Assembly: GCA_963697975.1 (NCBI GenBank)
Contig: OY969111.1
Location: 2,418,001 to 2,482,000, forward strand
DNA length: 64,000 bases
Reading direction: 5' to 3'
From: QHXM01 sp963697975
GTDB taxonomy: Bacteria > Acidobacteriota > Blastocatellia > Pyrinomonadales > Pyrinomonadaceae
Position 1 is the first letter of the stretch. Each line of letters starts with the position of its first letter. The translations under genes were made by a program, and so were the position numbers. Under the pieces are notes generated by a model, which made no database searches, had not been told where the DNA came from, and was given only the letters and a program-made list of their open reading frames with translations. Below are positions 44,581 through 53,594 of the stretch, piece after piece.

Positions 44581-45462
44581 TCAAAGACCGAGGTCTTGAA
44601 TTTTCCGCAGGACGACCGTGCGCGGGATGCCCTGCAAGTCTTTGTGAATATCTGAAAGCTCCCAGACCTGTGGGTCAATTAAGTTTCGGATTGCCTCGTG
44701 CTGGTCGAAACCAATCTCCATCAACAAGTATCCGCCCGTATCGAGAAAGCGCGGCGCATCCGCTATCAGGCGACGGATGATGCGGAGGCCGTCCCCTCCC
44801 GGCGTGAGGGCCACGTGCGGCTCATGGTCACGCACTTCGCGTTGCAGAGTTGCGAGCGCGTCTTCCACGACGTAAGGCGGATTCGAGACGATCATCGAAA
44901 AACGTGTATGGTCCGCGTCGAGCGCCGCGAAACAATCGGACGCGATGAGGGCGAGCCGTTCCCGCACATTGTGTCGCGCACTGTTGCGCGCAGCCACGCG
45001 AAGAGCGGGCAAAGAGAGGTCTAACCCGACGGCCTGAACCATTGGCCTTTCATGCAGAATTGAAACGGGGATGCAGCCGGAGCCTGTGCCGACATCGCAG
45101 ATGCGCCGGGGCTGAGTTGTTTTATCCAGAAGCTCAAGCGCCCTTTCAACCAGCAACTCCGTTTCCGGGCGCGGGATGAGAACGTCGGGCGTGACCTCGA
45201 AATCGAGTTTGTAAAATTCCTGATGTCCAGTGATGTACTGAAGGGGTTCGCCCGCCGCACGACGCTCGACGAGATTGCGTAAACTGCGAACGTCTGAGGA
45301 CGAGAGCGCAGTTTCGGCGTGCGTAATCATAAAGGTGCGGTCATGTCCCGTGACATGTTCGAGGAGCGACGCGGCTTCGCGCCGCTCCTCCGGCACACCC
45401 GCCTGACGCAAGATTTGGGCAGCCTCCACGATGGCCCGTGCGATGGAGAAATTATTGCTCAT
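44581..45462 (-). CDS. prmC: Release factor glutamine methyltransferase PrmC
   Basis: PrmC methylates the Gln of the GGQ motif in RF1 and RF2. The 293-residue protein has the N-terminal helical domain (AAQILRQAGVPEERREAASLLEHV) and the SAM-dependent domain with CDVGTGSGCIPVSIL near 122, GLDLS and the substrate-binding SNPPYV near 190. RRAAGEPLQYITGHQEFY is a PrmC signature. The start at 45462 has no strong ribosome site. prfA is not next to it here. Confidence 0.95.
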   Translation of the reverse strand: MSNNFSIARAIVEAAQILRQAGVPEERREAASLLEHVTGHDRTFMITHAETALSSSDVRSLRNLVERRAAGEPLQYITGHQEFYKLDFEVTPDVLIPRPETELLVERALELLDKTTQPRRICDVGTGSGCIPVSILHERPMVQAVGLDLSLPALRVAARNSARHNVRERLALIASDCFAALDADHTRFSMIVSNPPYVVEDALATLQREVRDHEPHVALTPGGDGLRIIRRLIADAPRFLDTGGYLLMEIGFDQHEAIRNLIDPQVWELSDIHKDLQGIPRTVVLRKIQDLGL

Positions 45463-45471
45463 ATAGAAGAC

Positions 45472-45541
45472 CCGTGAATCGTAAATCGTAAATAGACGAA
45501 ACCGCTTTTCACCATTTACGATTTACGATTCACGATTTACG
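45472..45541. repeat. Imperfect palindrome, ATCGTAA units
   Basis: GTGAATCGTAAATCGTAAAT opposed to ATTTACGATTTACGATTCAC, heptamer-like units, just upstream of prmC. The rest of 45542-45684 shows no gene. Confidence 0.9.
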
Positions 45542-45684
45542 ACCTTATAATACGACGCATTCAGCACGCTCGAACAGATTGGCTGGTCACACTCGCGCCG
45601 AGAGAGGTAGAGCAGAGGTTGACGGCTCATGTGGCCGCTGCGGTTTGGCGCTCTCGCGTGGCTTAGATTCAAGGAGGTGAAAAG

Positions 45685-45921
45685 GTGAAGGCAGAATTTA
45701 GCATCGAAGGGATGCACTGCGATTCATGTGCGATAGATATTAAAGAGACGCTGGAGGAAACGGCGGGCGTCCACGCGGTGGACGTGACCTTCAAACGCAA
45801 GACCGCCATCGTAGATTTTGACGATGAGACCGTGCAGCAAAGCACGCTCATCAAAAAGATTCAGGACTTAGGGTATACAGCGACCGTTGCCGGTCAATCA
45901 CAAAGCGAGGTGGGAGCATGA
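45685..45921 (+). CDS. Heavy-metal-associated (HMA/CopZ-like) protein
   Basis: A 78-residue single HMA domain with the metal-binding GMHCDSC (C12, C15), ferredoxin-like fold, and IVDFDDETVQQSTLIKKIQDLGY in the second half. It resembles CopZ or MerP-type chaperones carrying Cu(I) or Hg(II); no signal peptide, so cytosolic. AAGGAGGTGAAAAG precedes ATG 45685. The stop overlaps the next gene by 4 bp. No P-type ATPase is nearby. Confidence 0.92.
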   Translation: MKAEFSIEGMHCDSCAIDIKETLEETAGVHAVDVTFKRKTAIVDFDDETVQQSTLIKKIQDLGYTATVAGQSQSEVGA

Positions 45922-46175
45922 ACGAAGAGAACACGGGAGAGAAAGAATCGGGCGGGGCCGTAGATGATCGCGGCACTAATCAATCGGAGGGACGCGCACT
46001 GCTCAAGTCTCTGCGCGACAATGGCTTTGATTCGAGCGATGAAAAGTTAGCCGTCGCGTTGGGGCGTCCCGTTGAGGAAGTCACTGCCTGGACGGGCGGA
46101 GCCGAAGTCGTTGACGACGATGTCATCATGAAAGCACGAGGGATTGCGAAAGAACGGGGAATAGAGATTGAATAG
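45918..46175 (+). CDS. Small hypothetical protein coupled to the HMA gene
   Basis: An acidic 85-residue protein. After a Glu/Gly-rich start it has a helical region SEGRALLKSLRDNGFDSSDEKLAVALGRPVEEVTAWTGG, which looks like a small helix-turn-helix or helical bundle. ATG 45918 overlaps the HMA stop (ATGA), implying translational coupling and a shared role. No family recognised. Confidence 0.75.
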   Translation: MNEENTGEKESGGAVDDRGTNQSEGRALLKSLRDNGFDSSDEKLAVALGRPVEEVTAWTGGAEVVDDDVIMKARGIAKERGIEIE

Positions 46176-46179
46176 AGCA

Positions 46180-46257
46180 GGTGATAGGTGACGGGTGATA
46201 GGTAATAAGATAAAACCTTGTTCTTTCCTATCACCTATCACCCATCACTTATCACTT
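46180..46257. repeat. Imperfect palindrome, family C copy 3
   Basis: GGTGATAGGTGACGGGTGAT versus ATCACCTATCACCCATCACT. Confidence 0.9.
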
Positions 46258-46266
46258 TCCAGACCA

Positions 46267-47181
46267 ATGAATGAACAGCTTGACCGGGCGGCGAAGGCGC
46301 TCGTTGAATCATACTCGGTTGACGATCTGAAGATTCATCATCTTGGTCGCCAGCCGCTGCCGTCGCACGCGGAGATTATCCGCGTGCTGGTCACCACCCA
46401 CGAACTGCTTTTTCCGGGCTACATCGGAGCGCAGGGGTTGACGAATGAGAGCCTGCGCGCACACGTCGAAGCGCGCATGTCATGGCTTTATGAAGTTCTG
46501 ACCGAGCAGATCAAGCGCGCCGTCGCTCACGGCGAGAAGATCGGTGCGGTCTGCGATGTGACGGAAACGCACGCGAGTGAATGCGCGTCCCTCTTTCTGG
46601 CTGAACTGCCGCGCCTGCGTGAAGTCTTGGCGACGGATGTGCAGGCGGCGCTCGACGGCGACCCGGCGGCGACCTGCCGCGACGAAATCATCTTCAGCTA
46701 TCCGAGCATCTACGCCGTGATGGTCTATCGCCTCGCGCACGAGTTCTTCAAGATGCGTGTGCCTTTATTGCCGCGCATCATGACCGAGCACGCGCATCAC
46801 CGCACGGGTATAGACATTCATCCGGGGACGCGCATCGGTTCTTCCTTCTTCATAGATCACGGGACAGGCGTCGTCATCGGCGGCACAGCCGTCATCGGCA
46901 ACAACGTCAAGCTCTATCAGGGCGTAACGCTCGGCGCTTTCTCTTTCGACAAGGATTCGACGGGTGATCTGGTTCGCAACACGAAGCGTCATCCGACGAT
47001 TGAAGATGACGTGGTGATTTACGCTGGCGCAACCATTCTGGGCGGCGAGACCATCATCGGGCGCGGCTCGGTTATCGGCGGCAACGTCTGGCTGACGCAC
47101 TCTGTCCCGCCCGGCACGCGCGTGCTTCAGGATTCGCCCAATCTGCGAATCATTCCGCCGGATGCGGCGGCGGCGTCCTGA
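46267..47181 (+). CDS. cysE: Serine O-acetyltransferase
   Basis: Makes O-acetylserine, the acceptor of sulfide in cysteine synthesis. The 304-residue protein has a helical N-terminal domain of about 170 residues and a left-handed beta-helix with hexapeptide repeats (GIDIHPGTRIGSSFFIDHGTGVVIGGTAVIGNNVKLYQGVTLGAFS; the DH of IDHG is catalytic). It is longer than E. coli CysE and closer to the EpsC type. ATG 46267 is preferred, since the frame upstream runs into the palindrome; no strong ribosome site. Cysteine supply would also serve ergothioneine synthesis. Confidence 0.92.
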   Translation: MNEQLDRAAKALVESYSVDDLKIHHLGRQPLPSHAEIIRVLVTTHELLFPGYIGAQGLTNESLRAHVEARMSWLYEVLTEQIKRAVAHGEKIGAVCDVTETHASECASLFLAELPRLREVLATDVQAALDGDPAATCRDEIIFSYPSIYAVMVYRLAHEFFKMRVPLLPRIMTEHAHHRTGIDIHPGTRIGSSFFIDHGTGVVIGGTAVIGNNVKLYQGVTLGAFSFDKDSTGDLVRNTKRHPTIEDDVVIYAGATILGGETIIGRGSVIGGNVWLTHSVPPGTRVLQDSPNLRIIPPDAAAAS

Positions 47182-47313
47182 AATCTTTTGCCTGTAGGCG
47201 GGAGCGACCCGTAAAGAGAATTAACTATCAACTAATGTTGCCGGAAGCCCCGGCCTATTCGTACTTTTTACCAGATACAAAGGAAACGATCTCGTTTCTC
47301 CCGTAAAGACGAT

Positions 47314-47346
47314 GAACCCCCAACGCCCGACGCGGCCTGGGGGTTC
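47314..47346 (+). terminator. Hairpin between cysE and the DUF5658 gene
   Basis: GAACCCCCA / TGGGGGTTC stem, 15-nt loop, no T-run; a smaller AAACGA/TCGTTT hairpin lies at 47283-47296. Confidence 0.5.
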
Positions 47347-47400
47347 AGTCGTTAAAGAGACGAGTTAAACAAAGTTGGCACGAAGGAGAGGCTCCTGCAA

Positions 47401-47769
47401 ATGAGCATCCTCGCAAAAAGCGTTCTTCTTTTTGGTCTGAACTGGCTCGACGCGCAACTCACCCTTATCTGGGTGCGTGGAGGCATGGCGACCGAAGGCA
47501 ACGGCCTGATGGCTCGCCTGCTTGACATGGGCGATGCGCCCTTTATCTTCGTCAAGCTGGCGGTCGGCGCGTTTGCTGCCTACATCCTTTATCGCTGCTC
47601 GCGCTACAAACTGGCGCAGCGCGGCATGACCGTTGTGCTGGGGCTTTACCTGGGATTGATGGTCGTCCACGCAGCGACCGGCATGTCGGCCCTCGGCTGG
47701 CAAGCGCCGGAGACCTTCATAGCTTATCTGGGCAACTTGCCGCACAGCGTTCTCGCGATTTTTTCCTGA
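47401..47769 (+). CDS. DUF5658-like small membrane protein
   Basis: A 122-residue inner-membrane protein with about three hydrophobic segments (AKSVLLFGLNWLDAQLTLIWV, FIFVKLAVGAFAAYILY, GMTVVLGLYLGLMVVHA). The NWLDAQLT and EGNGLMARLL motifs fit the DUF5658 family, function unknown. AGGAGAGGCTCCTGCAA precedes ATG 47401. Confidence 0.8.
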   Translation: MSILAKSVLLFGLNWLDAQLTLIWVRGGMATEGNGLMARLLDMGDAPFIFVKLAVGAFAAYILYRCSRYKLAQRGMTVVLGLYLGLMVVHAATGMSALGWQAPETFIAYLGNLPHSVLAIFS

Positions 47770-47808
47770 AGATTTATTAGCGTCTCTGACGAAACGGATA
47801 AGAGTTTT

Positions 47809-47900
47809 AGACAGGATTATCAGGATTAAGAAGACCAGACAGGTCAAGCTAGCGTCATGTTTCTTCCCTTTATCCTGTTAATCTTGTAAATCCTGTCTAT
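47809..47900. repeat. Imperfect palindrome, family A copy 3
   Basis: AGACAGGATTATCAGGATTA on the left and TGTTAATCTTGTAAATCCTG on the right; same AAGAAGACCAGACAGG centre as the other copies. The rest of 47770-48146 holds a promoter candidate only. Confidence 0.85.
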
Positions 47901-48037
47901 ATTCTTTCCTCCCGCCACTTTTAACCCTCATCCCAGACTATTTTGATTGCTCGCCGCAGATTTTAATCGCATAACGCGGAACTTCTGCTGCCTCCCGCCG
48001 GAATATAGTATTGTCAGGCTTTTTCACCCCAGGCGGA

Positions 48038-48066
48038 TTCCGGCTGCGCCTTAAACGCGATATAAT
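48038..48066 (+). promoter_or_regulatory. Predicted promoter of the HtrA-type protease gene
   Basis: A consensus -10 TATAAT at 48061-48066 stands 81 bp before the start codon; the -35 position (48038-48043, TTCCGG) matches poorly with a 17-bp spacer. Confidence 0.4.
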
Positions 48067-48146
48067 TTCGGCCGGAAACGCAAATCCGCGCAGGCGCATC
48101 TTAGTAACTGCTTGCGAGCCATCATTGTTAAAGAAGGAAGAAATTT

Positions 48147-49304
48147 ATGTATAGACTTTCCGCCCGTCAGATTCTCGGAATAGCGTTGCTGTCGGCGATT
48201 TTTGCCTCAGCAGCAGCCGTCGTCTTCACCCGCTTGAGCAGCCATCTTCAGCCCAACTCGGCGGCCTTCACGGAGGCCATGCCGACCGGCATCACAGACC
48301 CGGCGCTGGCTACGGATGAAGAGAACAATGTACAAGTTTACAAGGCAATCTCGCCCGGCGTCGTTTCCATCAAGTCAACTTCTTACAGGCAGGACTACTT
48401 CGGCCAGGTCGAAGAGGGGCAAGGCTCCGGTTCCGGCTCGGTGATTGACGATCAGGGGCACATCCTGACCAATTATCACGTCATTGAAGGAGCGCAAAAG
48501 CTCTCGGCCAGTATCGGCGGTGGTAAAACCTATCCGGCGCGAGTCATCGGCGGCGATCCCGATACGGATTTGGCCGTTATCAAGGTGGACGCGCCGCGCG
48601 AGGCACTGACCATCATTCCGCTTGGCGATTCGGATAGGCTCGTCGTCGGGCAGAAGGTTCTGGCCATCGGCAACCCGTTCGGTTTCGACCGCACGCTGAC
48701 GACAGGCGTCATTAGCGGTCTGCAACGCCCGATTCGCGCTCGCAACGGTCGCCCCATAGAGGGCGCGATTCAGACGGACGCCTCGATTAATCCGGGCAAT
48801 TCCGGCGGCCCGCTCCTCAATTCGCACGGGCAAATGATCGGCATCAACTCGCAGATTCTCTCGCCTTCGGGAGCGAGCGCCGGTGTCGGCTTTGCCATTC
48901 CCGTGAGCATCGCCAAGCGCATCGTGCCGGAGTTGATTAAGAACGGCATGGTGAGTCGTCCGAAGCTCGGCGTCGGCACGCGCGATATCCAATATCTCAA
49001 GGGTCAGGTTGATTTGCCCGTCTCGGAAGGCGTGATGATTTGGGAGATTGCGCCCAACGGTTCGGCGGCTGCGGCGGGCTTGCGCGGATTGGCGCAGACC
49101 GAAGACGGCGATGTCGTGATGGGCGACATCATCGTCGCCATTGACGGCGAGAAGGTCAGCGAGAGGGACGATCTTTTCCGCATCCTCGATAAGCATAAAG
49201 TCGGAGAAATCGTCAAAGTTGATATCTTCCGTGACAACCGAAGAATGACTGTCCCCGTGCGCCTGCTCGACGCTCCCGACGCGCGAAGAGGTACACGACG
49301 GTAA
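48147..49304 (+). CDS. HtrA/DegS-type periplasmic serine protease
   Basis: A 385-residue S1C protease anchored by an N-terminal helix (QILGIALLSAIFASAAAVVFT, 8-28), expected to degrade or sense misfolded envelope proteins. The catalytic triad is intact: H111 in LTNYHVIEGA, D141 in DPDTDLAVIKV, S219 in INPGNSGGPLLN. A single PDZ domain fills about 280-375 (EGVMIWEIAPNGSAAAAGL, DIIVAIDGEKVSERDDLFRILD). One PDZ and a membrane anchor fit DegS or a HhoA-like form rather than two-PDZ DegP. GAAGGAAGAAATTT precedes ATG 48147. Confidence 0.95.
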   Translation: MYRLSARQILGIALLSAIFASAAAVVFTRLSSHLQPNSAAFTEAMPTGITDPALATDEENNVQVYKAISPGVVSIKSTSYRQDYFGQVEEGQGSGSGSVIDDQGHILTNYHVIEGAQKLSASIGGGKTYPARVIGGDPDTDLAVIKVDAPREALTIIPLGDSDRLVVGQKVLAIGNPFGFDRTLTTGVISGLQRPIRARNGRPIEGAIQTDASINPGNSGGPLLNSHGQMIGINSQILSPSGASAGVGFAIPVSIAKRIVPELIKNGMVSRPKLGVGTRDIQYLKGQVDLPVSEGVMIWEIAPNGSAAAAGLRGLAQTEDGDVVMGDIIVAIDGEKVSERDDLFRILDKHKVGEIVKVDIFRDNRRMTVPVRLLDAPDARRGTRR

Positions 49305-49307
49305 ACT

Positions 49308-49374
49308 AATGGGGGTCAGGGATCGGGGGCCAGTATAAGGCTTTTACCGATCCCGGCCCCCGACCCCTGACCCC
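49308..49374. repeat. Imperfect palindrome, GGGTCAGGG units
   Basis: ATGGGGGTCAGGGATCGGGG versus CCCCCGACCCCTGACCCC, with an inner GATC/GATC match. Ends immediately at the ATG of the next gene. Confidence 0.9.
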
Positions 49375-49614
49375 ATGTTAGAGATAGACCACTTCATCAA
49401 CGAAGGCTTCGGCTGGGTGTGCAAGCATTGCCGCGCAGAGATGGAAGCGCGCGTCAACGAGACGGAGACGCGCGCTCGTTTTTTTACAGAAGGTGAAGCC
49501 GAAGAGAAAGAGCCTCGCCTGTCAACGCCAGCGCTGGCCCGCTGGACTAGCCCGACGCGTCGAACCCTCGCCTGCCGACGCTGCGGAATCGAAGAGATGA
49601 TTGATAAGGCGTGA
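49375..49614 (+). CDS. Small protein with two CxxC motifs
   Basis: A 79-residue protein with CKHC near residue 16 and CRRC near 68, suggesting one zinc site joined across the chain, separated by a charged helix (EARVNETETRARFFTEGEAEEKE). No family recognised. The ATG is attached to the palindrome without a Shine-Dalgarno, so a leaderless or repeat-derived leader is possible. It follows the protease gene by 70 bp on the same strand. Confidence 0.65.
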   Translation: MLEIDHFINEGFGWVCKHCRAEMEARVNETETRARFFTEGEAEEKEPRLSTPALARWTSPTRRTLACRRCGIEEMIDKA

Positions 49615-49740
49615 GCGACGAGCATTCAGCCTGCAACCGATAGAGATCACTCACGAAAAGTTCAGCGCATCCGCGCGCATCTTTCCGGCAACAAATTCTT
49701 TTGTCAGGGTCGCATTTGCTTTTGCGGCCAATCGTGTCCT

Positions 49741-51621
49741 TTAGCGCCGAAAGAAGAAGAACTGGCTGAGTGGATCGTTATATCCCCACTCTCCCCAGTA
49801 AGGTTCCGGGTCTACTCTCTCCATCAACGCAAAAATCTGGGTCATGGTGATGTACCCATATCCGGTGCTGGTTTTTTGAAGAGCATCCAGTAGTGTGCCA
49901 GCAAATGGCGAATGCCCTCCCGGATGTCCATCCGGAACATATTCCTTGCCTCCAGAGGTAAGAAATTGCCGAGTCGTGTGCTTCATTTTCCTTTGGACAA
50001 AATCATCCTGAGTTTCCCGCCGCCCGCTAATTTTTATAATAAGAGGCCCGCCGGAACTATTCATGGCAGTCATTTCCTCTGCCGCCGTCTGATTATGTTT
50101 TTCCAGCCGCTCATCAATTGTCCCGCTGTAGCAGGCATCAATAACTAAGAGAATGTGCTTGCATGGGATGCCATTTATTAAATTTCGCAGGATGGCGTGA
50201 GGATAGAACCCCAGCCCGCTCGGATCTACCCTTGGCGATTCCTTAGCGACAAGGAATCCCATGCCCAGATTATCCATGTATTGTCCGTGCCCGGCGAAGA
50301 AGATGAATAGTTGAACATCATCCGCATAGCTCCTGTTGAATCCGTACCGGTTAATCGCATCGGTGATACATTCCCGGCTGGGGTCTTTCAGCACCTCGGT
50401 TTCAAAACCGTAGCGAGTGTTGAGTTCAGCGGCGATGCTGGAAGCATCATGGACAGGGTTATTCAACAGAGGCCAGTGGTCGTACTTGTCAGTGCCGATG
50501 ATTAGAGCTATGTCTTTGCCCCGCCTATTTGTGGTTGCAGTTGACGGACGCGTCTCGGAGAAACGCTTGCATTGTGGCTTTGGTATGTACTGACTTGTAG
50601 ATTGAGGTGAGGATTTGACCGAGAGGCCGCCTGCCTCATCTTCACCCACACCCTTTACCCGTGATTGATTGTGCCCCAGCCATGCCTCGGCAAGCGTCAG
50701 AGGAGAATTGCCGCTTTTACCGGTCGAGGGGATTGTGGAACCAAGAGTGAAGTCGTCTCCGGAAACATAGAAAAACGGCCTACCGGAACCAGGATGCCTT
50801 CTCAGCAAGAATCGTGTTCTGGTGGTTGCGCTTCTTTTTAAGACTTCAGGCGACTCGGAATTTACATAAGAAACAAGGTTTTTGACGGTCACGTTGCCGG
50901 TCTTTAAAGCAGCGCCCCCCTTGAGGCCCTGAAGGATGACATACGTCAACAGGCCGTTCCTCAGGCTGATAAATTCAAAGCTGATGCCACGGACAGATAA
51001 AATCGCTATGTTTCGCTGAGCCAGTGGCCGAAGCATCTGGTTTTCTCTATCTATCCGGTCTTTGAATGACTGAAATCCCCCGTCCGATTTATTCGAGTCG
51101 AGAATGATGAACTGGCGCTGGGCCTCCACCTGAATGAACCAGTATTGCAACTGCGTGGCCGAGATTCCTTTCCCGACAAAGTCGTCTCCATTTGCGCGGT
51201 TGAAATCACTCGGGATGAGATAGAACTGTGGCTCTCCTCTCCGCTCTGCTTTTGACTCTCCATGCCCTGAATAAAAGAACATGAAAGTATCCCGTGGCCT
51301 CGCCTCGCGGATAATATCTTTGATGGCGGATTCTATTGACGCCCGGGTCGCTTGAGCATTTATCAGCAGTTTGGTGTGTACCTGAGCGAAACTTCCTTTC
51401 GCCACCTGGTCAATGGTTGCCGCAAAGTCGTTAGCGTCTTTATCAGCGAAGACGGGGTTGCGCCGTCCATAGTTGTGATACTGACGAATCCCGATGGCCA
51501 GAACATATAGTTTAGGTCTTTCCGAACCACTTCCGTCCTGTGCTAAAGCGGAAGTCCGGCCTGCACAGGCAGCAAGCAACGCCAGAGCAATCACGAATGA
51601 GAGTTTCCATATGCATTTCAT
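49741..51621 (-). CDS. Exported protein with two caspase-like domains, first lacking Cys
   Basis: A 626-residue protein with an N-terminal lipoprotein-like signal (LALLAAC, Cys19; a plain signal peptide ending TSALA is possible). Domain 1, about 36-275: strand KLYVLAIGIRQY, His120 in FFYSGHGES, but ILDSNKSDGG places Asn177 where caspases have Cys. Domain 2, about 365-620: DIALIIGTDKY, His445 in FFAGHGQ and Cys497 in VIDACYSG, a complete metacaspase-type dyad. The linker 280-365 is Ser/Thr/Pro-rich. A pseudo-active pair recalls regulatory pairs such as caspase-8/c-FLIP, by analogy only. GGAGATGTAGAAA precedes ATG 51621. Downstream partner of 51741-53504, spaced 119 bp. Confidence 0.9.
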   Translation of the reverse strand: MKCIWKLSFVIALALLAACAGRTSALAQDGSGSERPKLYVLAIGIRQYHNYGRRNPVFADKDANDFAATIDQVAKGSFAQVHTKLLINAQATRASIESAIKDIIREARPRDTFMFFYSGHGESKAERRGEPQFYLIPSDFNRANGDDFVGKGISATQLQYWFIQVEAQRQFIILDSNKSDGGFQSFKDRIDRENQMLRPLAQRNIAILSVRGISFEFISLRNGLLTYVILQGLKGGAALKTGNVTVKNLVSYVNSESPEVLKRSATTRTRFLLRRHPGSGRPFFYVSGDDFTLGSTIPSTGKSGNSPLTLAEAWLGHNQSRVKGVGEDEAGGLSVKSSPQSTSQYIPKPQCKRFSETRPSTATTNRRGKDIALIIGTDKYDHWPLLNNPVHDASSIAAELNTRYGFETEVLKDPSRECITDAINRYGFNRSYADDVQLFIFFAGHGQYMDNLGMGFLVAKESPRVDPSGLGFYPHAILRNLINGIPCKHILLVIDACYSGTIDERLEKHNQTAAEEMTAMNSSGGPLIIKISGRRETQDDFVQRKMKHTTRQFLTSGGKEYVPDGHPGGHSPFAGTLLDALQKTSTGYGYITMTQIFALMERVDPEPYWGEWGYNDPLSQFFFFRR

Positions 51622-51740
51622 TTTCTACATCTCCTGAGAAAGCCGCAGGAACAACCTGATGGGCAGCGCGGGAGTTCCGCCCATGCGTTCGATAACCCGT
51701 CAAGGCATATCAATAGACGTTCAAGGTGAAGCTCGCGGAG

Positions 51741-53504
51741 CTACTTGCAGGACTTGAATTTGAATCTGGCGATCTTCGTGTTCCAGTTGTATCCGCCGTC
51801 GCTCTTCAAATACTGGGAGGTGTACCACATGGTGCAATCGTCGCCCGGATCAATTGTCAGGCTGCTGTAGTCACCCCAGCGGTCAGCCTCGGTCAGGCAT
51901 TTGCCACTGCCCAGCAAGCAATCTTCATAGCATTGACCATCAGGCGTAAGGCATGATTGCGAGCCGCCGCCGTTGACAATCGGGGTCTCCTTTTGCAGTC
52001 GGCCTTTCTGCGGGTCTGATGCCTCGCGGCCCGTGAAGTAGATCGCGGGGGACATGTTACTCCCCGAAATCGTGTACCCGATTCCGATATTACCTGACCT
52101 ATCCATTGCGATACTGCCGACCCAACGGCTATTGGAATCCGGCGCAAAGGTCCCGCTCTGGTAAATCGTGGGGGAATCGAAGGGACTGCGCAGTTCATAC
52201 CACCTGAGCGCAGCCGAGCCAGAACTCGTAGCCACCGTGTGATTGAAGACAAGAGCCTCGTAGCCCGGGGAACGACCGCTGGCCGGGAAACGGCGGTAGG
52301 CCAGGCGATACATCAAACGATCAGCCAGAGAATCAAGCCGCTGCTCGGTCCCGCGTTGCTTGATGCAGGTAAGCGCTACACGCTCGCCCAGACAGGGGAT
52401 AGCAAAGCTATCAACCCCGGCAACGGTAATCGGCCCCTCAAAGGTGGAGGTGGACGGCTTGTCCCAGTCCACATGAAACTTCCAGAGGTAGATTGATTTG
52501 TTATTCGTGTCTAAGCTGAGCAGGTAATTCGGTGCGCCTTTTGGCGGCAATAATGATCCGTCTATATCTGCGGGCAGGAGGCTGTAATACTTTTCACTGA
52601 GTTGAACGCACTGCTGCGAGGCGGGTCTTTGAGTATTGTGGCCCAGCATAACCTCCGTGTCATACGCACAGACTAGCGAGCCGACGTTCTTCCCGCCGAA
52701 CATATTGAAGGTCGCGTAATAACCGTCAGCCCACACACCGAACTTCGGATAATCGTTGAAGTGATCGTAAGAAAACCTGAAACGCCTGTACTTACCGAGA
52801 GCGTTCGAAGTCTCGGAGACAGCGATGCATTGATTGAACGGAGCGGCCGGGATGATTTTCTTTGTAATTGGATCTCTAGCCCTGTTGAGCGCAAATTGAG
52901 CGAGTATCCATCGCTTGTTGATTTTGTCGTACTGGACTATCGGATCGCCGTCGTTATTGTTTTGGCACGCGCCGTTATCAAAATCCTGCCATAAAGTCTT
53001 TCCTTCTACGGGACCGTAAAGCAGTTTGCCTGACTTCTTCTCAAAGACGGCAAACGAAGTGTTGACCCATTGCACATAGTGAGCCTCTCCAACCGCGCCG
53101 TTGGTGTCAGGCGGCGCGGTGCGCACTCTGTACGTGTCTTCGTTATACGAGAATTTTAGATCCTTGCCGATTCCCTCAAAGATGGACAGCAATTCTGTCG
53201 TCTGTACCGGGCCGGGCGAACCCTGGTAATAAGATTTTTTGGGAGTAGCCAGGGGCGGACGCTGCCCGCGAATTCCCATTAAGCGTACAGGCTCGGCTTC
53301 GCGCGGGTCGCCCGCACTTCGCGGCTGGATCGGAGTCACATCCTTTAGTTCTTTGGTCATCCTGTCGGATTTATCCGCGATTGTTTTTTTCACTACATAA
53401 GGCGAATTCTGGCTCCGGGCATTACGCGTGACGATCCCGCACAGCGCCAGGGCCAGGATGCCGCCGATCAATGTCAGGTGGTGGATGATTCCGCTTCGCT
53501 TCAT
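51741..53504 (-). CDS. Secreted hypothetical protein, propeller-like
   Basis: A 587-residue exported protein: signal HLTLIGGILALALCGIV (9-25). Motifs such as PPDTNGAVGEAHYVQWVNTSFAVF, GDPIVQYDKINKRWILAQF, DYPKFGVWADGYYATFNMF and WGDYSSLTIDPGDDCTMWYTSQYL recur in a family of large extracellular proteins with repeated beta blades; function unknown. At least ten Cys suggest disulfides outside the cytosol. It precedes the double-caspase gene on the same strand, so the two could be co-expressed; whether it is a substrate or partner is unknown. Confidence 0.8.
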   Translation of the reverse strand: MKRSGIIHHLTLIGGILALALCGIVTRNARSQNSPYVVKKTIADKSDRMTKELKDVTPIQPRSAGDPREAEPVRLMGIRGQRPPLATPKKSYYQGSPGPVQTTELLSIFEGIGKDLKFSYNEDTYRVRTAPPDTNGAVGEAHYVQWVNTSFAVFEKKSGKLLYGPVEGKTLWQDFDNGACQNNNDGDPIVQYDKINKRWILAQFALNRARDPITKKIIPAAPFNQCIAVSETSNALGKYRRFRFSYDHFNDYPKFGVWADGYYATFNMFGGKNVGSLVCAYDTEVMLGHNTQRPASQQCVQLSEKYYSLLPADIDGSLLPPKGAPNYLLSLDTNNKSIYLWKFHVDWDKPSTSTFEGPITVAGVDSFAIPCLGERVALTCIKQRGTEQRLDSLADRLMYRLAYRRFPASGRSPGYEALVFNHTVATSSGSAALRWYELRSPFDSPTIYQSGTFAPDSNSRWVGSIAMDRSGNIGIGYTISGSNMSPAIYFTGREASDPQKGRLQKETPIVNGGGSQSCLTPDGQCYEDCLLGSGKCLTEADRWGDYSSLTIDPGDDCTMWYTSQYLKSDGGYNWNTKIARFKFKSCK

Positions 53505-53594
53505 GTCCTAACCTCCGGTGGCTTGTTCAAAAGAGCAAAGAGCTTAGCCAATCTCTGGTCTATAAAGAGATGTTTTTATTCAGCATAATATTTC

